Both the position numbers and the translations under genes were made by a program. Shown one piece after another: positions 53,572-62,446 of a stretch of 64,000 nt of DNA (positions are counted from its first letter, which is position 1; every line of letters starts with the position of its first letter). The stretch covers positions 34,239-98,238 of the forward strand of contig JBCCQH010000009.1 in NCBI GenBank assembly GCA_039024435.1. The letters run 5' to 3'. Source of the DNA: JBCCQH01 sp039024435 (lineage in GTDB: Bacteria > Bacteroidota > Bacteroidia > J057 > JADKCL01). Below the pieces are notes generated by a model. It ran no database searches. It saw only the letters and a list, made by a program, of their open reading frames with translations, and had not been told where the DNA came from.

Positions 53572-53601
53572 GATGGTTCAGATTTGCAATTGCGGCTACG
53601 T

Positions 53602-55254
53602 TTAAACGAATATGTAAGCGTCGCGGAAGGTCAGGTTTCCGAAACCGGTGGTCATGTCATCGGGGGCGATGCTGTCGACATCGGGGGTGCGCAGATTGTC
53701 CCGAATCCGATTGACAAAACCGTTGTCTTCGTACAGTCCGATGCCGGGTTTGGCTTCTTCGAAAAAGCGGACCGCTTCCGGGTGACCAGCATTGTTGGTC
53801 GCATTGCCCGATTTAACGGTGATGAACACTCGGGCTTCGTGGCCATTGACCTTGAAGCCAGAGGGCGTGATATCAGCGAATTCCAGTGAGGTGTAGCGGC
53901 CTCCCGGAGCGATTTCGTCGTCCCGGATCGCGTAGTTAGGGAGGGTGGGCAACGGTGTTTTTTGCACCACAAAGTAGCGCCAGACGCGGCGGGTACAGGT
54001 AAAATCGATGTGGTATTCCAGCACCCGGTCATTCGCCTCGGCGGTAGCAAAGTCGCCGTTGGTTTGGAAGATGTCGATGGCGCCCAGAAAGCCATTTTGC
54101 AAAAATTCCGGGCCAATGAACAACTGCGCCGGCGTCGTGGCGTTGTAGGTCGTGCCGCTGCCATCGGTGTCCATAAAAAGCTGGTAAAGTCCGGATTTCA
54201 GCCCGGGCAGTTCCAGGTCAAAACTGGCTAGCCCTCCCTGTACGGCAACGCTCGCTTCGTGGGCCACGTCTCCGTTCGGAGTGCGCAATTGTAGGCGGCG
54301 GTTGCCCGATGCGGCGGCTTGCTCGAAACGGAATGTCGTGCCTTTCAGCTCAACAAAGGTCGGAATGTGGTGCAGATAGGCCGAAGATCCGTCCGGGGTC
54401 GCGGTAAAGCTGTAGGTGACCGACTCCACGTCGATGGAAGTGGACACACTGCCCGGACTCGTATTGCGAATGCGCAGGTAACGCACCCCCTCGGTGAAGC
54501 CCGCGGGGATATTGACCGCAACCACCGCGAGCCCACTGGAAGCCGCCGTCAGATTGAGCACCCCCAGCGGGGCAAAACTGGTCGGATCGCCGCTCAACGA
54601 ACCCTCAATGGTCAATTCATCGTCACTATCCGGTGAGATCAAATTCAGGGCCAAACTTTCCAGGGCCGGAACCTGGTGGGCCAACTGGACCACCACGGCG
54701 TCGCCCGGATTGAACGCCGCCACTGCGCCGTCGTCTTCCCCAATTAGATTTTCCGTATCGGCGACAAGTCCACGGTCAATGATGTCGCTGATCGCCCCGG
54801 TATAGGTGACCGCGGGTACCGTCCCCGCATCGCCATCGTTGTCGCTGACCGCAGGACTGGCTCCGGGCAGCAAACTGACCGCCGTGACCCCGCCCGCCGT
54901 GGCCGGTGTCACTCCCACCGGGCTCAAATACATCACCCGGTTGCGGATGGGAACAGCCGTATCGCGCGCCGCTGCAAAAGAAGTGTAGGTCAGGAACTGC
55001 GGATTGCGCAGCTTCATGGAAAAAATCAGATGCTCAAAGTTGGGGATTTGACTCAGGTCAAACACCGGATCGCCATTTCCGTCCACTTGACAATAGACCT
55101 CACCCCCATCGGGCGTACTGCGGAATCGGCATCGGTACCGACGGAGCAACCGTGCTGCCTGCTCCGTCGGCCCGATGTCAAAATCGCGCTGAGGTCCGTT
55201 TGTATAATATTGATGCGATATTTTGATGCTGAACAGCAGTTTGTATCGGCTCAT
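53602..55254 (-). CDS. Unrecognised eCIS-associated protein between cap and sheath genes
   Basis: 550 aa from ATG 55254, starting two bases after the cap gene stop. The first ~90 residues (YKLLFSIKISHQYYTNGPQR, YRCRFRSTPDGGEVYCQVDG) form a distinct beta-rich domain. The rest is mostly beta with a Gly/Ser-rich middle (AVSLLPGASPAVSDNDGDAG) and acidic loops. The end (TGFGNLTFRDAYIFV) is aromatic. Proteins of similar layout occur at this position in other Bacteroidota eCIS clusters, but it does not match an Afp subunit I know. Structural, cap-associated or surface roles are all possible. Confidence 0.7.
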   Translation of the reverse strand: MSRYKLLFSIKISHQYYTNGPQRDFDIGPTEQAARLLRRYRCRFRSTPDGGEVYCQVDGNGDPVFDLSQIPNFEHLIFSMKLRNPQFLTYTSFAAARDTAVPIRNRVMYLSPVGVTPATAGGVTAVSLLPGASPAVSDNDGDAGTVPAVTYTGAISDIIDRGLVADTENLIGEDDGAVAAFNPGDAVVVQLAHQVPALESLALNLISPDSDDELTIEGSLSGDPTSFAPLGVLNLTAASSGLAVVAVNIPAGFTEGVRYLRIRNTSPGSVSTSIDVESVTYSFTATPDGSSAYLHHIPTFVELKGTTFRFEQAAASGNRRLQLRTPNGDVAHEASVAVQGGLASFDLELPGLKSGLYQLFMDTDGSGTTYNATTPAQLFIGPEFLQNGFLGAIDIFQTNGDFATAEANDRVLEYHIDFTCTRRVWRYFVVQKTPLPTLPNYAIRDDEIAPGGRYTSLEFADITPSGFKVNGHEARVFITVKSGNATNNAGHPEAVRFFEEAKPGIGLYEDNGFVNRIRDNLRTPDVDSIAPDDMTTGFGNLTFRDAYIFV

Positions 55255-55256
55255 GA

Positions 55257-55853
55257 TCAAATATTGTTTGACAGGTTGGGAGTAACTTCAGTGATTGGCG
55301 GCTGCGTTTGCGAGATGGCATTGTCCTGGAAGACAAGCAAGCGCACCTTGTAGATGACAGAGGGCAGAAATTTACCGCCCAGGGATTGCCAGAACTGGAA
55401 ACTCTGGTCCAGAGAGAAGGTGTGCAGGTCCACGATCAGCCGACCGATGGAGGCATTCAGGCCCGGATAGACCGTCTGATCGAAAACATTGTTGGCCTGG
55501 TAGTACTGCAGGACTTCCGAGAGATTTTGCAGCCCGGTCAGATAATTGGTGAAGTGACTGGAATACAGCAGATAGAGGTTGATGCGAATGTCCGGTTCGC
55601 GGTACTGAACGTTGCCGCCGGATCCCAATGCGGTTTTGCGCTGGTCTTTGAAGACGCGCTCCTCTTCGAGGTGAATCAGAGACAGCAATATACTATCGTC
55701 TTTCAGGTCGGTCAGGCTTGATGGATTCCCGCTGCCTTCCTCCTGCTGGACCACGTTTGAGATGACCACCCGATCCGGAGTTCCCAGCGGGATGACCGTA
55801 GTGAGGTGATCGTTGAGTTGATCGCGGAGAAATTTTATCGCTTTGTCGATCAT
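55257..55853 (-). CDS. DUF4255 eCIS cap/terminator protein (Afp16/Pvc16-like)
   Basis: 198 aa, first gene of the operon. The DUF4255 (Pvc16 N-terminal) pattern is clear: MIDKAIKFLRDQLNDHLTTV, then ILLSLIHLEEERVFKDQRKT, IRINLYLLYSSHFTNYLTGL and YYQANNVFDQTVYPGLN. In Afp, Afp16 terminates tube and sheath growth at the distal end. About 220 bp upstream is repeat copy 4; CAAAGTGTA (55972-55980, minus strand TACACTTTG) is a possible -7-like box with one extra base. Confidence 0.92.
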   Translation of the reverse strand: MIDKAIKFLRDQLNDHLTTVIPLGTPDRVVISNVVQQEEGSGNPSSLTDLKDDSILLSLIHLEEERVFKDQRKTALGSGGNVQYREPDIRINLYLLYSSHFTNYLTGLQNLSEVLQYYQANNVFDQTVYPGLNASIGRLIVDLHTFSLDQSFQFWQSLGGKFLPSVIYKVRLLVFQDNAISQTQPPITEVTPNLSNNI

Positions 55854-56523
55854 GCTTGTAATTCGATTTGTTTATTTGTTGTCAATTTGTTGCATACCTC
55901 ACCCGGCACCCAGCCCGCCGAATGCCGACACGGGAGGATTGGGGACCGGCAAAACCGTTCCCAAAGTGTATGTAAGTGTGATGCCGGGTGGACAGTAGGC
56001 GGCCCTCTATCCCAGGGCAGGCTGCGGAATCGGCAAGGCGGACGATACCGCAAGCGGTAGGTTTCTTAAAAGCAGCCTGAGTTCAATCTTGCGATTTTGC
56101 CGGGCCTCTTTGTTGCTCCACTTCCGCGGTTTTTTCGTGCTTGACCGGGGTCAGGCACACCAAAATGAACTTCGAGGGGGGAAACTTTCTGCCCTGGCAA
56201 ATTTCACGAGTCAAGCTCAAACTGCCTCGCGATCGGTAGCTTTTAGGGTGATTTCAAAGCTGTTGTGTTATTGGATGAATTAGAATGTCAATCAACTGAG
56301 ATGGTTATTTGTATGGTTTAAAATTCGCGAATGCAAGTGGTAGATCAAACCCCGATTTCTTTCCTCCCAATTATTTGATTTTGGGGGGATTTTCCGCGAG
56401 TTGAGCGCGGGGTTCATTGAATTGGGGGAATTTGTCGATGAATTCGGGCAAATGACTCCCGAAAACGGTAGCCCGCGATTATCGGGATCTGAACTCCCCG
56501 CAAAGTTTTCCGGGCGATCACAC
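55854..56523. other. Leader region upstream of the eCIS operon
   Basis: No credible gene in about 670 bp. It holds a possible promoter for the eCIS operon, repeat copy 4 (56074-56228) and an AT-rich zone (56260-56360). Short frames of 60-90 codons here show no signs of coding. Confidence 0.5.
56074..56228 (+). repeat. Dispersed TIR element, copy 4 (diverged)
   Basis: About 155 bp, the most degraded copy: CTTGCGATTTTGC, ACACCAAAATGAACTTCGAG, GGCAAATTTCACGAG and an end CTCAAACTGCCTC remain recognisable in the same order and spacing as in the other copies. It lies about 220 bp upstream of the first eCIS gene. Confidence 0.7.
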
Positions 56524-56556
56524 GCAAAAGGACGCCCCGGCGGGGCGTCCTTTTGC
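56524..56556. terminator. Bidirectional terminator of the protease gene
   Basis: A perfect 15-bp stem (GCAAAAGGACGCCCC, loop GGC, then its complement) with AAAA/TTTT built into both arms, about 30 bp after the protease stop. It isolates the protease from the eCIS leader. Confidence 0.85.
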
Positions 56557-56584
56557 AATGCTTATCCCTGTACTCCGGGTCAGA

Positions 56585-58687
56585 TTACTCCAAATCGTCC
56601 AAAATCGCGGTTGCTTCTTGGACGTAAACGTCCTTGAGCAAGCCATCGATCCAGTCCTGGTTGATTTGCTGGCGGACCGTATCTTGATTGATTGTCTCCA
56701 GATCGGAGGGCAGATTGACCACTTGTAGGTTTTCAATCGGCTGGAACATCTCCTTGTAAGCATCGGAGATTTCCTTGAGCTCTTTTTGCTCGGCGCGGTG
56801 GGCGTCCAGATTGAGCGTCCGGGAATGGACATCCTGACGGCGCTTGATCCGGCGGGCATTTTCGTCGATTTTTGTGAAAATGGAGTTGCCTTGCATACGG
56901 TCCCGGGAAGCCTTGCGGACTTGGGTGTAATCGGAAGCGCTTAAGCCCCACACATCGTACCCGACCGGCGAAATCTCATCCCAAGGCATCGAATGCTCTT
57001 CCTCTTTCTCTCCCCGGTCAATGTAGGTATAAGCGTCGGGCAGGATGACATCCGGGGTCACCCCCTTGCGCTGAGTGGCGTCGCCATTGATCCGGTAAAA
57101 TTTCTGGACGGTTAGCTTCATCGCCCCCAGGGGCATGAGTGACCGGTCAATTCCGGCAATGGATTGGTCCAGGTTCACGATGTGCTGCACGGTGCCCTTG
57201 CCAAAGGTAGGCGTGCCGACGATGATTCCGCGCTTGTAGTCCTGAATCGCGGCCGCCATGATTTCGGAAGCCGAGGCACTGCTGGAATTCACCATGATGA
57301 CCAGAGGGCCGTCATAATGCACCGAGGGGTCTTCGTCCTGGAAGATGTAGGGACGCCCAAACCGGCCTTTGACCTGGACAATCGGACCTTGTTCAACAAA
57401 GAGACCGGCCATGTCGACCACGTCGGTGAGCGATCCGCCCCCATTGTTGCGCAGGTCCAGCACCAAACCATCGATGCCTTGCTCCTTGAGCTTGGTGATT
57501 TCCTTTTTGACGTCTTTGGCGCAGCGGCGGCCATTCCGATCATTGAAATCCGCGTAGAACTTGGGCAGCTTGATGTAACCAATGCCTTTTTCGGTGTGCT
57601 CATTGTGAATAATTGCCGACTTGGCGAAGGTCTCTTCCAGAATCACCACGTCGCGGATGATCGGAATCACAGTCACCTTTCCGTCCACTTTCTTCACCGT
57701 AAGCCGGACTTCGGTGCCTTTGGCCCCCCGAATAAGCTTGACCGCATCGTCCAGGCGCATATCCACGATGTCAACCGGATCTTCGGTGCCCTGAGCAACT
57801 TTGAGGATTACGTCTTCCGACTGCAATTCTCCCTGACGATAAGAAGCACTGCCGGGTACGATGCGCACCACCGAAATGTAGCCGTCTTTTTCCTGCAAAG
57901 TCGCTCCAATTCCTTCCAACTTGCCCGACATCTGAATGTCAAAGTTTTCCTTTTGTTTCGGCGGAAAGAAGACCGTATGCGGATCGTAGGTGTTGACAAT
58001 GGCATTGATAAACACTGCCCGGCGGTCATCGGTATCGACTTTGTCCATGCGCTTGACCCAATCGTCGTAGGTCTTCATGACTTTTGCGCGGGCGTCCTGC
58101 TCAATTTCGGCGAAGGTCTGCTTTTCTTCCAGCGGATCGCCGTCTTCCTTCGCCTCTTCTTGCAGGTCCATTTTGGTGTCAATGCGAACCAGGGTTTGGT
58201 ACTTGAGCGTTTTGCGCCAGCGTTCCTTCAGCTCGTCTTCGTCCTTCGCCCAGGTAATATCTTCGGGATAGAAGACATACGACTCGTCCTGGCCAAAGTC
58301 AAACGGGGCGATCAGGATTTCCTTGTAGAAGCCCTGGACCCGCGCCAGGCTGATCTCTTGCATTTTTTCGGTCAACTCGAAAAACTCAAAGTTGCCCACC
58401 CGAATTTGGTCATCGAGCTGCGTGCGGTACTTCTCCAAGCGGTCGATTTCCGATTGCGTGAAGTAGCGCTTGCCATTGTCCATGCGTTTGAGGTACAAAT
58501 CAAATACGCGCCCCGCAAAATCGTCGTTCAGCTTGTAAGGTGCGTAGTGGCGAGCGGAGAGTTCCCCGACGACAGCCCGCATAAGAATTTCATTTTTCCC
58601 TTGCGCCCAGTCAATGCTTTTAAAGGCCAGCGTCCCGAGTCCGATCACCACCAAGGCCAGCAAAGTCATTCGTTTAAACCGTATCAT
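56585..58687 (-). CDS. C-terminal processing protease (S41, Prc/Tsp-like)
   Basis: 700 aa with an N-terminal signal anchor (MTLLALVVIGLGTLAF). A helical region precedes a PDZ domain at about 250-330 (SYRQGELQSEDVILKVAQG), then the S41 catalytic core: GIGYIKLPKFYADFND, GLVLDLRNNGGGSLTDVVDM, catalytic Ser in VNSSSASASEIM (about 467) and Lys in GTPTFGKGTVQ (about 493). The C-terminal ~150 residues follow the Tsp-type extension. It degrades or processes proteins by their C-termini in the periplasm. Start ATG 58687 fits the promoter found upstream. Confidence 0.95.
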   Translation of the reverse strand: MIRFKRMTLLALVVIGLGTLAFKSIDWAQGKNEILMRAVVGELSARHYAPYKLNDDFAGRVFDLYLKRMDNGKRYFTQSEIDRLEKYRTQLDDQIRVGNFEFFELTEKMQEISLARVQGFYKEILIAPFDFGQDESYVFYPEDITWAKDEDELKERWRKTLKYQTLVRIDTKMDLQEEAKEDGDPLEEKQTFAEIEQDARAKVMKTYDDWVKRMDKVDTDDRRAVFINAIVNTYDPHTVFFPPKQKENFDIQMSGKLEGIGATLQEKDGYISVVRIVPGSASYRQGELQSEDVILKVAQGTEDPVDIVDMRLDDAVKLIRGAKGTEVRLTVKKVDGKVTVIPIIRDVVILEETFAKSAIIHNEHTEKGIGYIKLPKFYADFNDRNGRRCAKDVKKEITKLKEQGIDGLVLDLRNNGGGSLTDVVDMAGLFVEQGPIVQVKGRFGRPYIFQDEDPSVHYDGPLVIMVNSSSASASEIMAAAIQDYKRGIIVGTPTFGKGTVQHIVNLDQSIAGIDRSLMPLGAMKLTVQKFYRINGDATQRKGVTPDVILPDAYTYIDRGEKEEEHSMPWDEISPVGYDVWGLSASDYTQVRKASRDRMQGNSIFTKIDENARRIKRRQDVHSRTLNLDAHRAEQKELKEISDAYKEMFQPIENLQVVNLPSDLETINQDTVRQQINQDWIDGLLKDVYVQEATAILDDLE

Positions 58688-58736
58688 ATCGATTGTTTGA
58701 TCGCTTATTGTTTTCTGCTGTTTTCTATATTAACGT

Positions 58737-58767
58737 AAAATATACTGACAAGTTATCTCAATCCAAA
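58737..58767 (-). promoter_or_regulatory. Protease gene promoter
   Basis: On the minus strand, TTTG (58767-58764), exactly 19 nt, TATATTTT (58744-58737): seven of eight bases of the -7 consensus and all of the -33. Transcription should begin near 58730. Confidence 0.65.
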
Positions 58768-58887
58768 GTTCACAAACGCCGTGCCAGAGCAAACCTCGCC
58801 TTCACTTCGCAAGCGGACATTTTTCGTGCAGCTCAAAATCAAAAATTGTTTCGCCACGGCAGGTCAGGACAATGTTCCCGCGCGCCC

Positions 58888-59373
58888 TCAATAGGCATCT
58901 TTGCGGCCCACCGCCGGCTCTACCTTTAGCATCCGACAGAGTTGGGCGTATTCTTCCGCGCCCAGGTCGCGGCGCAGCCAGTCTTCATCCCGTAGAAACA
59001 CGTACAACCGCTTGGGGGAAAGTGGGACAATGCGGAACCGGTAACCCGAACTCGGCAATAAACCCCGCGATTTATAGAGTTTGAGTTCGTAAAACGAATA
59101 CGCCCCGGGGTGGACCAGAATCGATGATCCCAGTACCGTTCCTTTTTTGATCTGGGTTTGCAGCATCTGGTTCCCCGCCGGAAGTTCCAGGAGGACCGCT
59201 TCCTGATTGCTGAGATTGGCCAGGCGGTTCTCCCCTTGCATGACCTGACACACCCGGGCGGACTGCTGGGCCCCGGTGGCCCGCACCAGCAGCACCTTGC
59301 CCGATTCAAGATCGGGAGTTTGCTGAATGCTCAGCAACAGCAGGGAAAATAGCAGCATCAATGTTGGTCGCAT
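58888..59373 (-). CDS. Small secreted protein of unknown function
   Basis: 161 aa from ATG 59373, which precedes a signal peptide (MRPTLMLLFSLLLLSIQQTP); the frame is open further upstream but that part lacks coding character. The mature part has one Cys before the middle and one near the end, and a beta-rich core (GSSILVHPGAYSFYELKLYK). The motif VLLVRATGAQQSARVCQVMQ is unknown to me. No partner gene overlaps. Not assignable to a family. Confidence 0.6.
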   Translation of the reverse strand: MRPTLMLLFSLLLLSIQQTPDLESGKVLLVRATGAQQSARVCQVMQGENRLANLSNQEAVLLELPAGNQMLQTQIKKGTVLGSSILVHPGAYSFYELKLYKSRGLLPSSGYRFRIVPLSPKRLYVFLRDEDWLRRDLGAEEYAQLCRMLKVEPAVGRKDAY

Positions 59374-59579
59374 CGAGGCAAATTTCGCAAATCGCCGCGA
59401 GGAAGCCAAGGCAATATCCACCGGGGGTGTTGGGAATCCTGGACGGTTTCGGGAGGAAGTTATGGGGGACAGCCCGCCATAGCCGAGCGTACGCCGAATG
59501 ATTCTCCGGCAAGGATTAAAAGATATCGCCCCAAGATCCACTCCGATACCGCCATTTATTAAAGTCAGCCCTCCAAAAC

Positions 59580-60686
59580 TCAAACCGGTCGATTGTGGAC
59601 GATAAACAGACTGGTTGCGTAGGTACGGTACTGCTTTCCCTGCCAATCAAATTCAATGGCCAACTCAGAGAAATCCATCGTCTGATGCTGCCGAAAATAA
59701 TTCCCCACGGATCGCTCGAGCAGTGGCCGATTCCTTTTCAGTTTCCAGCTATCTTCAATTCTGACCCAATCAATCAGGACAATAAAGAAGCGGTTTGCCG
59801 CATCAAATCTTCGAATTCCCTGATTCTCATAAAACCAACGCATCAACTCCTGAGGAGAATCGATGGTCTCCTTGATGATCTGCCTCCGCACCGCGAAGAG
59901 TTGCTCGATGAACTGCCCCGATTGATCGGCGACGTGCTCTTCAATCTTCCGGAACAATTCCTTAAACTGCTCTTTTTTCGCGGCCCGTTTGTCAAACGAT
60001 ATTTCCAATTCTTTGGCAACATTCTTCAACTCAGATAGCTCATCGGGCAATCCCAGATCCCCCCTTTTGCGTTGCAAATAACCATCGGGAAAATAAGTGA
60101 CTTTGAGGTCAAAAGGAAAATCATGCCAAAAGAAGTCCACTTTCTTTACCCGCCCAATCGCGGGCAGTATGCCGGATTGGTCCTTGATCATATCTTCAAT
60201 CAGAATCGAAGACCAATGATTGTACCAAGAACAAAGCATATATCCCTTGATCTTCCCCGCAATCTCATGCTCGACCCGATCTACCAGCGAGGTGTAGTCG
60301 GTTATCTTCTTGACGTACTGATTGACCAAGGTTTGCTCAACATTATTTTGGTAAAATCCTCCCCAATCAAAATGATCCAGTCGATACAATTGATCGTACA
60401 GATCCGCCTCACTTCCCTTCCGCATTGCCCTTTCCTCCGCGTAAAGCGTCGCAATAAAGCGATCAACCAGACCTTCATCCAGTTTGGTTGTGTACAACGC
60501 GTCCAAAACCTCACTGGCGTTCATGCCTTCAATTTTGACCGCCGCGTAATCCGCCAGTCTGCGAAGAATTGCCGCGCGGGACAAAGACCGCAATTTCAAA
60601 AAATAGATCCCGCTGGGATGGGAAAGAATATCCTGAAACCGATTTTCTTGGTAGGCTCGCTGCAGGTCGCTGAGTTCATGATTCAT
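59580..60686 (-). CDS. Putative type II restriction endonuclease
   Basis: 368 aa. Around residues 185-195 it has VDFFWHDFPFDLKVTYFP, which fits a PD-(D/E)xK nuclease core (Asp, then D-L-K on the next strand). It lies 12 bp downstream of a DNA methyltransferase gene on the same strand, the classic arrangement of a type II restriction-modification pair. The rest is charged and helical (LSELKNVAKELEISFDKRAA). Family and recognition site are not known. The nuclease call depends on context and one motif. Confidence 0.65.
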   Translation of the reverse strand: MNHELSDLQRAYQENRFQDILSHPSGIYFLKLRSLSRAAILRRLADYAAVKIEGMNASEVLDALYTTKLDEGLVDRFIATLYAEERAMRKGSEADLYDQLYRLDHFDWGGFYQNNVEQTLVNQYVKKITDYTSLVDRVEHEIAGKIKGYMLCSWYNHWSSILIEDMIKDQSGILPAIGRVKKVDFFWHDFPFDLKVTYFPDGYLQRKRGDLGLPDELSELKNVAKELEISFDKRAAKKEQFKELFRKIEEHVADQSGQFIEQLFAVRRQIIKETIDSPQELMRWFYENQGIRRFDAANRFFIVLIDWVRIEDSWKLKRNRPLLERSVGNYFRQHQTMDFSELAIEFDWQGKQYRTYATSLFIVHNRPV

Positions 60687-60698
60687 TTGACTCCGAGA

Positions 60699-62312
60699 TT
60701 ATTTCTGGCGCCAGCAATTGCCATCGAAGACAAAGTGGTCTTTGAGCACCTGATAAGCATCAATATCGGGCAGAATGATCTTATTCTCAAAAATTGCGTG
60801 GATCAGTTTGAGAAAAATCGCATTGGTATCCTTACCGCGATCAATAAACTGGTGGAAAAAACCCAAAATAAATTCTCTGGCCTCCGATTCAGTTTGCGAG
60901 TTGTATTCAGCACTTGGAACCATTGGCTTCTTCAGCGTCATCAGTACATCCCCCTTGACCGTTTTTGCCCGGTTGATCTGCCGAGGAGTAAACGTAACCT
61001 GCTTGATCCAGGAATAGGACTCCAATTCAAATCCGGCCAATAAACATCCATTGGTGATTGCTTTCCACTCCCTTCCCGAAAGAGAGTGATACGTCAATGA
61101 AAAATGACGACCTGGTTTTAGAATTCTATAAATCTCCCGGAAAGCTGATTCTATATCTTTGCGATACCGAGCGGCATCTTTTTCCCTTTTTTTGCTATCA
61201 CTGATTACGATTTCATTTTCAAAATCCGCCGTAAACCCCAGCCAATTGTTCCAGATCGCACTCTGCTCGAAATAAGGTACAGAATCACCGTAAGGAGGAT
61301 CAGTGAATACGTAATCAACCGAATCATCGGGTAAAAGCAAACATTTACTGTCGCCATTCAGCAACAAATAAGCCACGGTATCCTCAGAAAACTCACCGAA
61401 CGAACGTATTTCTCCCCGGCGAACCGGGCCATTTGAAGAAAAGAGATCATTTTCCCGTCTCGCCATCTCCAGGTATTCAGATTTACCCCGCAAAGTCTTG
61501 TGTACCCGGTTCCGGAAATAATGGAGGACATTGTTTTCCAGATAAGTAGGACCGACGTAGTAACCCGTCATCCAGGCACCCGGTGCCATTTCGTCCCGAC
61601 TTTTGATTGGAGGCACCAGCTTTGAGCAATTCGCAAGATTAGACGTGAAAGTCAGCTTGAACAGCTCTTTTTCTTTGCCGGAGCTGATTTCGTTGATCAA
61701 GTAGAGCAACCGGGCATGACAAGCCAGGGTACGAACCGTGAAAATGTCAGCTATCGTAAATCCAGGCCCCACACTTATCCGCGAATTCTCCAGCAATTCA
61801 CTGGTCGGAAACCAATCCTCAATTTCAAAATTCTCTTCTTTTTCCCGATGCGCACTTGCTTCCTGGTCCGAGTACACGTACTTCTTTTGTTTACCCAAGT
61901 CCCGGGGCGTGTACTTACATTTGAGAATCTTGTCTTTTTTATCCCGCAGGACGGATACCGCCTGATAACGCATACCGTCAACTTCAAAACCGTACCAGTC
62001 ATCGATGAACGGGAATAGTTCCGACTCTATCGCTTTCCACTCAAAACGAAATTTATCAATGCTGATTTCTGACTCAAGCAACTGCCGCTGGATGAAAATA
62101 GAAACCGGGTTCAGATCGTTGGAAATAACATTCCGGTTCATCAAATAGGCTTCACAACAAAAAACACCGTAACCGGAAAACGGGTCCATCACCACCTCAT
62201 TGACATCCGAATACCGCGCGATCAATGCCGCCAAATCTTTCGCCGGCTTCTTGCCCCAGTATTTGTGCATCTCGTAGCGATCCCGCTTCTGCTTTGCCTT
62301 TTTTACCTTCAT
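60699..62312 (-). CDS. DNA methyltransferase (N6-adenine/N4-cytosine type)
   Basis: 537 aa. Motif X-like MHKYWGKKPAKDLAALI (about residue 15), motif I VVMDPFSGYGVFCCEAYLMN (about 42-48, AdoMet binding) and motif IV FTDPPYGDSVPYFEQS (about 337-344, catalytic). The order X-I-long gap-IV is that of the alpha class, with the target-recognition region between. DPPY favours N6-adenine. It protects the site cut by the adjacent putative endonuclease. Confidence 0.88.
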   Translation of the reverse strand: MKVKKAKQKRDRYEMHKYWGKKPAKDLAALIARYSDVNEVVMDPFSGYGVFCCEAYLMNRNVISNDLNPVSIFIQRQLLESEISIDKFRFEWKAIESELFPFIDDWYGFEVDGMRYQAVSVLRDKKDKILKCKYTPRDLGKQKKYVYSDQEASAHREKEENFEIEDWFPTSELLENSRISVGPGFTIADIFTVRTLACHARLLYLINEISSGKEKELFKLTFTSNLANCSKLVPPIKSRDEMAPGAWMTGYYVGPTYLENNVLHYFRNRVHKTLRGKSEYLEMARRENDLFSSNGPVRRGEIRSFGEFSEDTVAYLLLNGDSKCLLLPDDSVDYVFTDPPYGDSVPYFEQSAIWNNWLGFTADFENEIVISDSKKREKDAARYRKDIESAFREIYRILKPGRHFSLTYHSLSGREWKAITNGCLLAGFELESYSWIKQVTFTPRQINRAKTVKGDVLMTLKKPMVPSAEYNSQTESEAREFILGFFHQFIDRGKDTNAIFLKLIHAIFENKIILPDIDAYQVLKDHFVFDGNCWRQK

Positions 62313-62446
62313 CCCAGGATTTTGAAAAGTATTGCTTCATCGAAGATAGAAAAGTATTGGTCAATATGGTTGATTATCCCGATCCTTATGGTAGTTCTCC
62401 CTCGTCGGATCCTTATCCCCAACCATTTTCGGCTTATGATCCCCCC

